This document shows, one piece after another, positions 54,034 through 63,604 of a stretch of DNA of 64,000 nucleotides (within the stretch, counting starts at the first letter, position 1; each line of letters begins with the position of its first letter). This DNA comes from Deltaproteobacteria bacterium. Lineage in GTDB: Bacteria; Desulfobacterota; DSM-4660; Desulfatiglandales; HGW-15. The DNA is taken from NCBI GenBank assembly GCA_019310485.1, contig JAFDEF010000010.1, forward strand, positions 1 to 64,000, read 5' to 3'. The position numbers were made by a program, and so were the translations under genes. The notes under the pieces were generated by a model that saw nothing but the letters and a program-made list of their open reading frames with translations, was not told the DNA's origin and made no database searches.

Positions 54034-54789
54034 ATGAAAATAGCAATAAGCGGTAAAGGCGGGGTGGGGAAAACAACATTTGCATCGTTTCTCGTAAAGG
54101 CCTTTGCTGAACAAGGGAAAAAGGTACTGGCAATAGATGCAGACCCCGATGCCAACCTTGCTCAGGCCCTCGGCATTAAAGGGAGCTCTGATATAGTCCC
54201 TATCTCAGAAATGAAAGCCTTAATCGAGGAGAGGACGGAGGCAAAGGTGGGCTCCATGGGCTCCTTTTTCAAGCTCAATCCCAAGGTGGACGACCTGCCC
54301 GAAAAGCTGTCCATTGAACTCAACGGGATCAAACTCATGGTGCTGGGCGGTGTAAAAAAGGGAGGGGCGGGTTGTATCTGCCCTGAAAGCACCCTTTTGA
54401 AAAACCTAGTGCGCCATGTTGTACTTGCGCGAAACGAGGTCATAGTTCTGGACATGGAGGCGGGGCTGGAGCACTTGGGTAGGGGCACGGCAATGGCAGT
54501 GGACAGGCTAATCGTGGTGGTTGAACCCGGGAGGCGCAGCATTGAAACAGCCTATCACATTCGCGATCTGGCCACAGACATAGGCCTGAAAAAGCTCAGC
54601 CTCGTGGGAAACAAAATCAGGTCAGAAAAGGATAAAGAGTTCCTGACCCGTCAAATGCCGGAATTCCAGTTCCTGGGCTTCATACCCTTTGGAGGGGAAA
54701 TAATTGAAGCTGATCTGGAGGGGCGTCCCCCTTTTGAGAAAAACCCTGAGGGGCTTGTGCTTGTTAGGGAAATGATTGAAAGGTTGTAA
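54034..54789 (+). CDS. cooC: CooC-type CO dehydrogenase maturation ATPase
   Basis: 251-residue MinD-like ATPase. It has the deviant Walker A GKGGVGKTT (7-15) and the LAIDADPDANLAQALG segment of the family. The C114-x-C116 pair (GAGCICPE) binds metal at the dimer interface in CooC. VLDMEAGLEHLGRGTA follows. It inserts nickel into carbon monoxide dehydrogenase. No CODH/ACS genes are in the window, so this is an unlinked copy. It precedes serC by about 95 bases on the same strand. Confidence 0.88.
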   Translation: MKIAISGKGGVGKTTFASFLVKAFAEQGKKVLAIDADPDANLAQALGIKGSSDIVPISEMKALIEERTEAKVGSMGSFFKLNPKVDDLPEKLSIELNGIKLMVLGGVKKGGAGCICPESTLLKNLVRHVVLARNEVIVLDMEAGLEHLGRGTAMAVDRLIVVVEPGRRSIETAYHIRDLATDIGLKKLSLVGNKIRSEKDKEFLTRQMPEFQFLGFIPFGGEIIEADLEGRPPFEKNPEGLVLVREMIERL

Positions 54790-54884
54790 TTGCTCAGCAA
54801 TAAGGGCTAAATGCAGAAGCCTGATTGAGCGCAAACGCTAAATCCAATACTAAGTCTTTATTAACACTGAAAGGAGAGTTTATT

Positions 54885-55970
54885 GTGGGAAAGAGAATTC
54901 ATAATTTTAATGCGGGTCCTGCGGCACTACCACTTCCCGTGCTTGAAGAAATCAGGGATGAATTTCTAGACTACAAGGGCTGCGGTATGTCCATAACTGA
55001 GATAAGCCACAGGTCCAAGCTATTTGATGATATTATCAATGAGGCCATCGAACGAACGAAAAGACTGCTGGGGCTTAGCGAGAATTTTCATGTTCTTTTT
55101 ATTCAGGGAGGTGCAAGCCTCCAATTCTGCATGGTCCCCATGAACCTTGCTATTCAGGGAAGGCCGGTTGATTATATCAATACTGGAACATGGTCCACTA
55201 AGGCTATAAAAGAGGCTGAGATTCAGGGAAAAGACGTGCGGGTCATAGCTTCCTCAGAAGACAAGAACTTTTCCTACATCCCAAGGGATTTTCAAGTCGA
55301 CAAGGATGCCTCTTACGTTCACATTACTTCCAATAATACTATCAAGGGCACCCAGTGGGCAAGCTTCCCCGATGCGGGAGGGGTCCCTCTTGTTTGCGAC
55401 ATGTCTTCAGACATCATGAGCAGGCCCATTGATGCAAATCCCTTTGGGCTCATCTATGCCGGGGCGCAAAAAAACATCGGGCCTGCAGGAACAGCTCTGG
55501 TTATTATTCGGGAAGACATGCTTGAGAGGGTATCCAAAGAGCTGCCCACAATGCTCAAGTACACCACTTTTTCAGAAAAAAACTCCCTCTTTAACACGCC
55601 ATCCTGCTTTGTAGTTTATGCCATCAATCTCGTGTTAAAGTGGCTCGAGGAAACCATTGGGGGCCTTGAAAAAATGCACCAGATTAACAAGAATAAAGGA
55701 AAAATTCTTTATGACTTTATCGATCGATCTGATTTTTACCAGGGGACCGCTGCCCCGGATAGCAGATCTTTGATGAACGTGACTTTCAGGCTGCCCAGCG
55801 AGGACCTGGAAAACAGGTTTGTGCAAGAAGCCCTGAAGCAAGGAATGGGGGGCCTGAAGGGGCACCGTTCTGTGGGCGGCTGCAGGGCATCCATATATAA
55901 TGCAACCGGGCTCGAAGCAGTAAAAGCCCTGGTTGATTTTATGGCTGAGTTTGAAAGAAGAGAAGGGTGA
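54885..55970 (+). CDS. serC: Phosphoserine aminotransferase
   Basis: 361 residues from GTG at 54885, with AAGGAGAG upstream; the open frame extends to 54825 without a start signal. The N-terminal [37 protein letters not shown] and PLP-lysine region [12 protein letters not shown] are diagnostic of SerC. It makes 3-phosphoserine from 3-phosphohydroxypyruvate and glutamate. The stop overlaps the asnS start as GTGA, so the two genes are translationally coupled. Confidence 0.94.
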   Translation: MGKRIHNFNAGPAALPLPVLEEIRDEFLDYKGCGMSITEISHRSKLFDDIINEAIERTKRLLGLSENFHVLFIQGGASLQFCMVPMNLAIQGRPVDYINTGTWSTKAIKEAEIQGKDVRVIASSEDKNFSYIPRDFQVDKDASYVHITSNNTIKGTQWASFPDAGGVPLVCDMSSDIMSRPIDANPFGLIYAGAQKNIGPAGTALVIIREDMLERVSKELPTMLKYTTFSEKNSLFNTPSCFVVYAINLVLKWLEETIGGLEKMHQINKNKGKILYDFIDRSDFYQGTAAPDSRSLMNVTFRLPSEDLENRFVQEALKQGMGGLKGHRSVGGCRASIYNATGLEAVKALVDFMAEFERREG

Positions 55971-57364
55971 CCTTGAGAAGGGAAAAAATTGCTGCGGTCT
56001 TGGCATCTGAAAAAATAGGGGCCAAAACCACAGTAATGGGCTGGATAAAAACCAAGCGGGAGTCCAAAGGTGGATTTTCCTTCATCGAACTCAATGACGG
56101 CTCCTGCCTTGGTAATCTTCAGATTATTGCAGACAAAGGCCTTCCGAACTACCGGGAAGAAATCCTCAGGCTTCAGACAGGCTGCTCGATTTGCATTTCC
56201 GGAACCCTGGTTGCCTCGCCCGGGAAAAAACAAAAAGTGGAATTGAGGGCAGAAAAAATCAAGGTGATTGGTTGGGCTGATCCGGCTCGCTACCCATTGC
56301 AGAAAAAGCGTCACTCTTTTGAGTTCCTCAGAACCATAGCCCATCTAAGACCGCGAACAAACACTTTCGGGGCAGTTGCACGGGTGAGAAATGCAATGAG
56401 CTTCGCTGTGCACGCATTTTTCCAGGAAAGAGGCTTCATTTATGTTCATACTCCCATAATTACTGGAAGCGACTGTGAGGGTGCGGGCGAGACGTTTAAG
56501 GTGACAGCTTTCGACCTGGAGAGCGTGCCCAAAAAAGAGGGCCACGTTGATTTTGAAAAGGACTTTTTCGGCCAGCCGGCCAATCTCACCGTCAGCGGTC
56601 AGCTCGAAGCAGAGGCCTATGCACTATCTATGGGTGATGTTTACACTTTCGGCCCCACTTTCCGGGCTGAGAATTCGAATACTCCACGCCACCTTGCAGA
56701 GTTCTGGATGATTGAGCCTGAAATGGCCTTTTGCGACCTGGATGGTGCGATTGAACTTGCCGAAGAATTCCTGAAATATATATTTCGGTACGTGCTTGAA
56801 AACTGCAAGGAAGATATGCAGTTTTTTACCCGCTTTATTGACCCGGGTGCCATCAAAAACCTGGAAAAACTGGTCTCCTCTCACTTCGAACGGATCACTT
56901 ACACCGAGGCGGTAAAGATTCTCTCAAAAATGAACGAGGCCTTTGAGTTCCCTGTACAATGGGGCAGCGATATCCAGGCTGAACACGAAAGATATCTCTG
57001 CGAGAAGGTTTTCAGAGGCCCTGTAGTTGTTACCGACTATCCAAAGCAGATTAAGCCTTTCTACATGAAATTGAATGAAGATGGCAAAACCGTAAAGGCA
57101 ATGGACGTGCTCGTACCCAAAATAGGAGAAATCATAGGGGGCAGCCAAAGAGAGGATGACCATGATACTCTGTACAATAGAATGAAAGAAACAAATATAA
57201 GCCCGGAAGATTACTGGTGGTATTTAGAATTGAGGGAGTTCGGGTCAGCTCCGCACTCCGGCTTTGGCCTAGGCTTTGAAAGGCTTATCCAGTATGTTAC
57301 CGGGCTGAGCAATATAAGGGATGTGATTCCGTTCCCAAGAACTCCCGGCAACGTCAACTTTTGA
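55967..57364 (+). CDS. asnS: Asparaginyl-tRNA synthetase
   Basis: 465 residues. An OB-fold anticodon-binding domain (about 18-110) precedes a class IIb catalytic domain with [17 protein letters not shown], the motif 1 helix and strand ([24 protein letters not shown]), motif 2 ([28 protein letters not shown]) and motif 3 [16 protein letters not shown]. The SDCEGAGE segment separates AsnRS from AspRS. It charges tRNA(Asn). Coupling to serC by a 4-base overlap is unusual but both serve amino-acid supply and translation. Confidence 0.94.
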   Translation: MTLRREKIAAVLASEKIGAKTTVMGWIKTKRESKGGFSFIELNDGSCLGNLQIIADKGLPNYREEILRLQTGCSICISGTLVASPGKKQKVELRAEKIKVIGWADPARYPLQKKRHSFEFLRTIAHLRPRTNTFGAVARVRNAMSFAVHAFFQERGFIYVHTPIITGSDCEGAGETFKVTAFDLESVPKKEGHVDFEKDFFGQPANLTVSGQLEAEAYALSMGDVYTFGPTFRAENSNTPRHLAEFWMIEPEMAFCDLDGAIELAEEFLKYIFRYVLENCKEDMQFFTRFIDPGAIKNLEKLVSSHFERITYTEAVKILSKMNEAFEFPVQWGSDIQAEHERYLCEKVFRGPVVVTDYPKQIKPFYMKLNEDGKTVKAMDVLVPKIGEIIGGSQREDDHDTLYNRMKETNISPEDYWWYLELREFGSAPHSGFGLGFERLIQYVTGLSNIRDVIPFPRTPGNVNF

Positions 57365-57404
57365 TATCTTTCCCCAAGGAAAGGGGCTTGCCGGTACGCA
57401 GTGC

Positions 57405-57770
57405 CTAGGCTTCCTTCCACGATGCCCCATCATCGGGAATTGACAATCCGATGAGGTAATGCCCTCTGAAGCGTCCTTCGTCTTCCCTGGTAATATGACT
57501 GATTTCAGTATCTACGAGCCTGGTGGGACAAAATGAATCGTCTGTATAGTATTTCATTTTCATAACATCGCCCACCTTTAGGCGTCCAAGTATTTCAGAG
57601 TTCTGCTTGACGAGCACGAACATGGAGGAAACATCAGAGTTCCAGATGCGGAACTGGTGAGGGCATTCTATGCCCTCAACTGAGAATTCGACACTCCGAT
57701 ACTTTTCAAACTTTTGCTCCTTTGGGCCTGTTTGCTTTTGGGCAGACTTTGTTACGGCATCTGATTTCAT
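57405..57770 (-). CDS. PilZ-like small protein
   Basis: About 121 residues from the ATG at 57770; a TTG at 57809 is less likely. After a lysine-rich leader the fold looks like a PilZ variant: YRSVEFSVEGIECPHQFRIWNSDVSSMFVLV, then GDVMKMKYYTDD and GRFRGHYLIGLSI. The RxxxR arginines of canonical PilZ are not clear, so c-di-GMP binding is uncertain. It converges on asnS. The gap to the next gene is about 600 bases. Confidence 0.55.
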   Translation of the reverse strand: MKSDAVTKSAQKQTGPKEQKFEKYRSVEFSVEGIECPHQFRIWNSDVSSMFVLVKQNSEILGRLKVGDVMKMKYYTDDSFCPTRLVDTEISHITREDEGRFRGHYLIGLSIPDDGASWKEA

Positions 57771-57809
57771 GGGCTCTTTTAAGTAACCTCCTTGTCTGTT
57801 TAAGAGCAA

Positions 57810-58389
57810 TTGTTTGAACTATCTGAGAGAAAAACACTTTTCTGGCAATCAGACTATTAGCAATACCCATGCCAACGCAAAGATAAAAACCGGAACAGTG
57901 AAAAGGTGGGCGTAGACTGCCAGTTGGCCATGTTCTTCGGATGCAAACCAGGCGGCTTCGAGCAAAAAATGCTTCTTATTTTAGATATTTAGTGTACTCG
58001 GTGTGACAAATTTCATACACATAGCCAGCATCTGAATATTGTCCCTTTAAAGTGAGCACCCCTGAACAACATTCTAGATTCGCCACATAAAATTGGGCAG
58101 CATTAATGGAAAAAGTGCATTTGAGAAGAAAAAGATGATTTCATCTCAAGCCGACTACGGCAGTGCCTGTCCTGGGTGATCATTTGTGGGCTGGAAGGAC
58201 ATTTCTTCTGATCTAAGACTTCAAAAGACTGCTAAAGGGCAAGGGGGTAAAGACCTTCGCGCCAGATCCTAACGACCTTGGCTTTCTTGTAATTTTGGGA
58301 AAAAAGATCTATAAAACCTTCACTCTTTGAGCTGATCCAAGCAGGAGCGTTTTCTTCCCTGGCAATGCAGAAGGCGTGAACACAGGAAT
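57810..58389. other. Intergenic region with a possible membrane-protein remnant
   Basis: About 580 bases. On the minus strand 57849-57980 encodes 43 codons, EEHGQLAVYAHLFTVPVFIF-like, forming one membrane helix; no start codon or ribosome-binding site exists, so it is either a tiny unrecognised gene or the end of a lost one. The remaining 400 bases show no gene or RNA structure I can support. Confidence 0.4.
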
Positions 58390-59112
58390 ATGGGGTGTGA
58401 AGAAATGCGAGTAGTTCGAAAAAGATGTGCAGGAGGTGCAAGACAGGCTTCAGGGCTAAGCGTCATTATTGATGTTTTTAGGGCGTTTTCCTGCCAGCCC
58501 CTCTTTTTTCACTTTGGAGCTAAGAGGGTAATCCTGGAAGCGGATCATGAGAGGGCCATGGCCCTTAAGAAAGAATACCCTGAATTTATTCTTGTGGGAG
58601 AGATAAACGAGGTTCCGCTGGAGGGATCCGATCTGGGGAACTCACCATCGCAGATTGTGAAACTGGGGAGAGATTTCTTCAGGCGGAAGACTGTGGTGCA
58701 TCGGACTACTGCCGGTGTAACCGGTGTTGCGGCTGCTCTTGAAAAATCAGAGGAAGTTGTCCTCGGCAGCTTTATGACGGCCCGTGCTGTGGCCCGATAT
58801 ATCCGGCGAAAAGACCCTGAGCTGGTGACCCTGGTAGCTATGGGAGACAGGGCAAAAAGAACTGCCCCCGAAGATGAAGCCTGTGCCGATTATATCGAGC
58901 ACCTGCTCACCGGAAAACCCTATGATCCTGTAGAAGCACTCAAGAATGTGGTCTTTCAGCCAACCGCGCAGAAGTTCATACTTGGAGCAAAAGAGTATCT
59001 CCCCAGGGAAGATCCAATATTTTGTCTTCAACCGGACCTTTTCAGCTTTGTTCTTGGTGTCCAAAGAAAACACGGCGAGATAGAGGTTGTCAAAAAGGAA
59101 GATCACACTTAG
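58390..59112 (+). CDS. comB: ComB-like 2-phosphosulfolactate phosphatase family protein
   Basis: 240 residues. The ComB fold is recognised by SVIIDVFRAFSCQPLFFHFGAKRVILE near the N-terminus, LGNSPSQIVKL and VHRTTAGVTGVAAALEKSEEVVLGSFMTARAVA. In methanogens ComB dephosphorylates phosphosulfolactate on the way to coenzyme M. Bacterial homologues may take part in sulfolactate metabolism, but no ComA or sulfolactate gene is adjacent, so its substrate is open. Two ATGs (58390, 58405) are possible starts. Confidence 0.82.
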   Translation: MGCEEMRVVRKRCAGGARQASGLSVIIDVFRAFSCQPLFFHFGAKRVILEADHERAMALKKEYPEFILVGEINEVPLEGSDLGNSPSQIVKLGRDFFRRKTVVHRTTAGVTGVAAALEKSEEVVLGSFMTARAVARYIRRKDPELVTLVAMGDRAKRTAPEDEACADYIEHLLTGKPYDPVEALKNVVFQPTAQKFILGAKEYLPREDPIFCLQPDLFSFVLGVQRKHGEIEVVKKEDHT

Positions 59113-59145
59113 TTGCGCGACGGAAGAGACCGGGGGCCCATGCCG

Positions 59146-60522
59146 CTATTGATCAAGGTTGTAGGCCTTGATTTTAGAAAGGAGCTTGGGGCGGCTGATT
59201 TCCAAAATCTTGGCTGCCTGTGTTTTATTCCCACCTGTAAGGTCCAGCACTTTCTTAATCAGATCCCGTTCCAGGAGTTTTGATGCTTTCTTAATGGACA
59301 GAGTCCCCTCCGGAATTACAGGAGCGGAGATTGCCTGATCCGAGGTAATTGAGGAAGGTAGCTCCTCAGGTGTGATCCACCTGTCCCTGGCGAGCAAGAC
59401 AGCCCGCTCTATGACATTTTCAAGCTCTCTTATGTTTCCCGGCCATCCATATCCCATGAGGATTGGCATGGCCTCGGAGCTTAACCCTTCCACCTCCTTC
59501 CCCAGCTTCTTGTTGAACTGGTCTATGAAGTAGCCTATGAGCAGGGGAATATCCCCTCTTCTTTCCCTGAGCGGCGGCAGGTGGATAGTCATTACATTAA
59601 TTCTATAGAAGAGGTCCTCCCTGAACCTGTTTTCTTCTGTTTCTTTCTTGAGATCCTTTGAAGTAGCGGCAATGACCCTTACGTCAATTTTTTTTGATCC
59701 CACTCCGCCAAGAGGCGTTATTTCCTGTTCCTGAAGAACTCTTAACAACTTAACCTGCAAAGGCAGAGGCAGGTCACCGATCTCATCCAAAAAGATCGTA
59801 CCCCCGTTTGCCTCTTCAAAGCGGCCTGGTTTGTCTTTGACAGCGTCGGTGAAGGCTCCCTGCTTGTAACCGAACAGTTCACTTTCAAGCAAATTCTCAG
59901 GGATGCCCCCGCAGTTTATTGAAACCATGGGACCTGAGGCCCTGCTTCCGCTCTCGTGAATTGCCCTGGCGATAAGATCCTTACCCGTGCCGCTCTCCCC
60001 TGTTATCAAAACAGTGGTCTTATGATCCGCCACCCTGCTCACCAGCTCAAAAACGTGGCGCATCGCTTCACTTCGAGCAACGATATTACCAAAAGAGTAC
60101 CTTTGCTCTATCTTTCTTATCTTTTTCTGGAGGCTTATGTTCTCTGCCTTCAGTCGTTCTCTCTCTTCTGCCTTTTTCAACGTAAGGAGAACCTCGTCCG
60201 TCTTGAAAGGCTTGGAGATATAGTCGTAAGCACCTATCTTCATTGCCTCTAAGGCATCGTCTATGCTCCCATAAGCCGACATCATAATGAAAGTCTTGCC
60301 AGGGTGTTGCTCCCTTGATTTTTTGAGAAAGGTCATGCCATCCATCTTTGGCATCTTGAGGTCACAGAGGATAAAGTCGAAATTCGACTCTTTCATTTTT
60401 TCAAGTCCCTCAAAACCGTTAGAGGCCGTCTCTGCCTCGTATCCGGATTTACTCAACATAATCTGAAGCATGTGACGCATGTTTAGTTCATCGTCAATGA
60501 TTAAAACACGCTTGCCAGACAT
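59146..60522 (-). CDS. NtrC-family sigma-54-dependent response regulator
   Basis: 458 residues in the order receiver, AAA+ and Fis-type HTH. Phospho-acceptor D54 (ILCDLKMP) and K104 are present. The ATPase has Walker A GESGTGKD (175-182), the sigma-54-contacting GAFTDA loop (222-227) and GGTIFLDEIG (Walker B). The C-terminus ends with a Fis-like helix-turn-helix (GNKTQAAKILEISRPKLLSKIKAY). It should activate sigma-54 promoters on phosphorylation by the kinase encoded 5 bases upstream. Confidence 0.94.
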   Translation of the reverse strand: MSGKRVLIIDDELNMRHMLQIMLSKSGYEAETASNGFEGLEKMKESNFDFILCDLKMPKMDGMTFLKKSREQHPGKTFIMMSAYGSIDDALEAMKIGAYDYISKPFKTDEVLLTLKKAEERERLKAENISLQKKIRKIEQRYSFGNIVARSEAMRHVFELVSRVADHKTTVLITGESGTGKDLIARAIHESGSRASGPMVSINCGGIPENLLESELFGYKQGAFTDAVKDKPGRFEEANGGTIFLDEIGDLPLPLQVKLLRVLQEQEITPLGGVGSKKIDVRVIAATSKDLKKETEENRFREDLFYRINVMTIHLPPLRERRGDIPLLIGYFIDQFNKKLGKEVEGLSSEAMPILMGYGWPGNIRELENVIERAVLLARDRWITPEELPSSITSDQAISAPVIPEGTLSIKKASKLLERDLIKKVLDLTGGNKTQAAKILEISRPKLLSKIKAYNLDQ

Positions 60523-60527
60523 ATGCT

Positions 60528-62096
60528 TTATTTATTACCTTCCTCTCCTTGTTTCCTGATTAAGGGAAAGGTAACCATTATGGTCATGCCTTCCCCTTCT
60601 ACGCTCTCGGCCCTTATGGATCCTCCGAGGCTTTCAACAATTCTGTAACATACAGAAAGCCCTAGGCCGGTTCCCCTGCCCGGGTCCTTGGTAGTAAAAA
60701 ACGGGTCAAAGATTTGTGCAAGCTTGTCTCTTGAAATCCCCGGACCATTGTCCGAAAATTTCACTTCTATTACACTATTCCTGTTCTCCGTACTTATCAC
60801 CACAGCTTTTTCTGGATCGCCCTGCCCTCCAGGAGCTTTTTCGGAAAGCGCGTCTGCCGCATTCATGATAATGTTCAAGAAAACCTGTTGCAACTCGTTT
60901 GGATCCGCAAAAACCACGTCATTGACTGCATTGAGTGCCAGGCTCACTTTGATGTCCTCCATCATGGGTTGTGGTTTCAGCATATTTACCATTTTTGTTA
61001 CTACTTTGTGCACCTGTGTCTGTTCAGGCTTACCACTGGAGGGCCTGGAAAAATCCAGTAACTGGCGGATAATCTGGTTTATTCGAGTCACTTCGGTCTC
61101 TGTCCGTGTCAGGAAATCTTTTCTCTCCTCCTTTGTCAAATCATCTGAACTCAGCAAATCAAGGTATCCAAGTATAATGCCTATGGGATTGCCGATTTCG
61201 TGGGCAATCCCTGCAGCAAGACGCCCCACCGAGGCCAGTTTTTCCGACCTGATAATCTCGTCCTGGGCCTGCTGAAGTTCCTCATTTGCCTTTTCAAGAG
61301 AAGCAATGTGAGCTCTTAACTCTTTTTTGTTCTCGTCAAGACGGTTCAACATGTTCTTGAGGGAACGCGAGAGCTCTCCAATCTCATTCCTGGAGCTTTC
61401 TTCCATTGAAGGAACAAGATCGCCCTCCTTGTATTCACCCGTCAGTTTCAGAAGCTTGTGTATCGGCTTAACCACTATCCTTGAAAGAAGGATTAGCCCG
61501 ACTATGACAAGGATCACGGTATCCAGCAAAATGTAAAGGAGGATAATTTTCTGTGAGTTTCGCAAGCTCTGGTAGAGTGGAATAAGGGACCCTGAAATGG
61601 TCATGCCCCCAAATCGCATCCCTTCAAACCTGAGAGGGGTCGAAATTCTGAGATCCTTTTTTGCCAGCCAGATAACTCCCCACGTAGAGCCGCTAAGATG
61701 GCTGGAGGGAAGCCCCGTTGCCATGGCCTCCCTGGCCAGGGTCAAGGCACGCGCCTCGTCTTCTTTTGGAGCTCCTGTTGTAAAGATTTCCTCCCCGTTA
61801 GAATCGATAATGACAACATCAGAAAATCCTGATTCGGCCAGCAGGTTAGAAAAGGCTCTCCTGAATATGATGTTTAGATCTATGTTTTTGAGTTTTTTTT
61901 GCTTCTGGAAGTAAAGATACCCGAGGTTGTGCTCTACGGCACCTATTAAGACCCGGCCGGCATGAAGCTTGGCTTGGAGAAGATCCCTTTCAGCGAGCTT
62001 TACCATCACCACGTCTATAAGGAACATGGCTGCGATGATCAGAAACGTAAGTTGTGCCAGTATTCCTGTTCTAAGGCTATAAACCGGGAACTTCAA
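60528..62096 (-). CDS. Membrane sensor histidine kinase
   Basis: 522 residues. Two membrane helices (about 10-30 and 180-205) flank an extracytoplasmic sensor domain, then a HAMP domain, a short coiled coil and the HisKA H-box [20 protein letters not shown] with the phospho-accepting histidine. The HATPase_c domain carries N-box [26 protein letters not shown] and [16 protein letters not shown]. The H-box type and pairing fit an NtrB-like kinase for the regulator downstream (5-base gap). The signal sensed is unknown. Confidence 0.93.
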   Translation of the reverse strand: MKFPVYSLRTGILAQLTFLIIAAMFLIDVVMVKLAERDLLQAKLHAGRVLIGAVEHNLGYLYFQKQKKLKNIDLNIIFRRAFSNLLAESGFSDVVIIDSNGEEIFTTGAPKEDEARALTLAREAMATGLPSSHLSGSTWGVIWLAKKDLRISTPLRFEGMRFGGMTISGSLIPLYQSLRNSQKIILLYILLDTVILVIVGLILLSRIVVKPIHKLLKLTGEYKEGDLVPSMEESSRNEIGELSRSLKNMLNRLDENKKELRAHIASLEKANEELQQAQDEIIRSEKLASVGRLAAGIAHEIGNPIGIILGYLDLLSSDDLTKEERKDFLTRTETEVTRINQIIRQLLDFSRPSSGKPEQTQVHKVVTKMVNMLKPQPMMEDIKVSLALNAVNDVVFADPNELQQVFLNIIMNAADALSEKAPGGQGDPEKAVVISTENRNSVIEVKFSDNGPGISRDKLAQIFDPFFTTKDPGRGTGLGLSVCYRIVESLGGSIRAESVEGEGMTIMVTFPLIRKQGEEGNK

Positions 62097-62117
62097 ATTT
62101 CGGCCTCACCGCTGTTG

Positions 62118-62900
62118 TCAAAAACCGTATAATAATACCAGTTCGTGGCCAAAAAAGAAATAGATCAAAGCCCCGATCGCTAGAAAAGGACCGTAAGGTA
62201 TTCTTGTTCTCATGCCCTGCCCTGCAATCAACAACGAACCACCTCCAATAGCAATACCTGAAACGGCCGAGATCAGTACAATTAATGGTAGAGCCCTCCA
62301 TCCCATCCATGCCCCCAGCATGGCGAGCAGCTTAATATCTCCCCCTCCCATTCCCTCACGCCCGGTTAGCTTTTCAAAAATAACTGCAAGAAGAAAAAGG
62401 AACCCTCCCCCACCCACTATCCCGACGATTGAATCTGTCCACGTTATGTGATTCCACTTGGTAAAGGAAATTCCGAGTCCGATCAAAATTCCCGGAAGAG
62501 ACAGAACGTCTGGAATAATCTTATGATGAAGATCAATAAAACTTATGCTAACGAGGCATGCCAGGAACAGAAAAAATACAAAGTATTGCGGGCTGAGTCC
62601 AAACCTGGTAAAAAGCGCAACACTTATCAGCCCGGTGATGGCCTCCACAAGCGGATATTGAAGCGAAATCTTCGCCCCACAGTTCCTGCACTTCCCCCGA
62701 AGAATAACGTAGCTCAGAAGAGGTATATTGTCATATAACTTTATTCGCTCGTGGCACTGCGGGCAACTTGAGGGCGGTGTAACGATTGATTTCTTGAGGG
62801 GTATCCTGTAAATGCAAACGTTCAAAAAGCTCCCCACGCAAAGTCCAAACAACACAGAAAAAAGCACGCCAGTTAATTCCGTCATTTCTGAAAGTCCCAT
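62118..62900 (-). CDS. pilD: Prepilin peptidase
   Basis: 260-residue bifunctional prepilin peptidase/N-methyltransferase. N-terminal zinc cysteines C46, C49, C71 and C74 lie in the cytoplasmic loop, and the aspartic-protease residues are D123 (FIDLHHKIIPD) and D188 (GMGGGDIKLLA). It processes type IV pilins and type II pseudopilins. It lies 21 bases upstream of the histidine kinase on the same strand, so the sensor pair may control pilus or secretion genes, though this is inference. Confidence 0.94.
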   Translation of the reverse strand: MGLSEMTELTGVLFSVLFGLCVGSFLNVCIYRIPLKKSIVTPPSSCPQCHERIKLYDNIPLLSYVILRGKCRNCGAKISLQYPLVEAITGLISVALFTRFGLSPQYFVFFLFLACLVSISFIDLHHKIIPDVLSLPGILIGLGISFTKWNHITWTDSIVGIVGGGGFLFLLAVIFEKLTGREGMGGGDIKLLAMLGAWMGWRALPLIVLISAVSGIAIGGGSLLIAGQGMRTRIPYGPFLAIGALIYFFFGHELVLLYGF

Positions 62901-62975
62901 CCTTGTTGAAAACTAAGAATTGCCCAATAAGCTCATTGACAAGGCTGAAAATCTCAGGGTATATTCCCTTTTATT

Positions 62976-63566
62976 ATGATCATTTCGATAAACCCTGAAA
63001 ATCCGCAAAAACGCCTTATCAATAAAGTTGCCAAGGTGCTCGATGAAGGAGGCCTGATAGCTTATCCAACCGATACGTTTTACGGAATCGGCTGCGACCT
63101 AATGAACAAAAAGGGAATTCAGTTGATCCACAAGCTCAAGAATCGCCCACTAAGAAAACCCTTTTCCATAGTGTGCGACGGCCTGAAAGAAATCAGCCAC
63201 TATGCCAAGGTCTCTAACTATGCTTACAAGACCATGAAGAAATTATTGCCGGGACCATACACATTCATCCTTGAAGCTACCCAGCTGGTCCCGAAAATAA
63301 TGCTGACAAAAAGAAAAACTATCGGGATACGCGTTCCAGACAACAAAATATGTCTTGCTATTGTAAGAGCTCTGGGATGCCCTATTATAAGTACCAGCGC
63401 CGGATTCGACAACCCCCACGACATTGAAAAGAACTATGGCCCGCATCTGGATCTGGTAATAGATGGTGGCGTCCTGTATCCGGATCCCTCTACTGTAATA
63501 TCCCTGATGGATGATGTTCCGGAAATAATCCGTAAAGGCAAAGGAGACGTGAGTTACTTTCTCTAG
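62976..63566 (+). CDS. YciO/Sua5-type threonylcarbamoyl-AMP synthase family protein
   Basis: 196 residues of the YrdC/Sua5 fold: GGLIAYPTDTFYGIGCD, KNRPLRKPFSIVC, PGPYTFILEAT, IGIRVPDN and ISTSAGFDNPHD. YrdC members make threonylcarbamoyl-AMP for the t6A modification of tRNA. The sequence around the KxR and SxN positions is closer to the YciO subfamily, whose activity is lower or unproved. It stands alone between divergent pilD and convergent sppA. Confidence 0.82.
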   Translation: MIISINPENPQKRLINKVAKVLDEGGLIAYPTDTFYGIGCDLMNKKGIQLIHKLKNRPLRKPFSIVCDGLKEISHYAKVSNYAYKTMKKLLPGPYTFILEATQLVPKIMLTKRKTIGIRVPDNKICLAIVRALGCPIISTSAGFDNPHDIEKNYGPHLDLVIDGGVLYPDPSTVISLMDDVPEIIRKGKGDVSYFL

Positions 63567-63604
63567 CCTCACATTTTGGGGCTTCTTAAGGAAGGAAGAC
63601 CATG

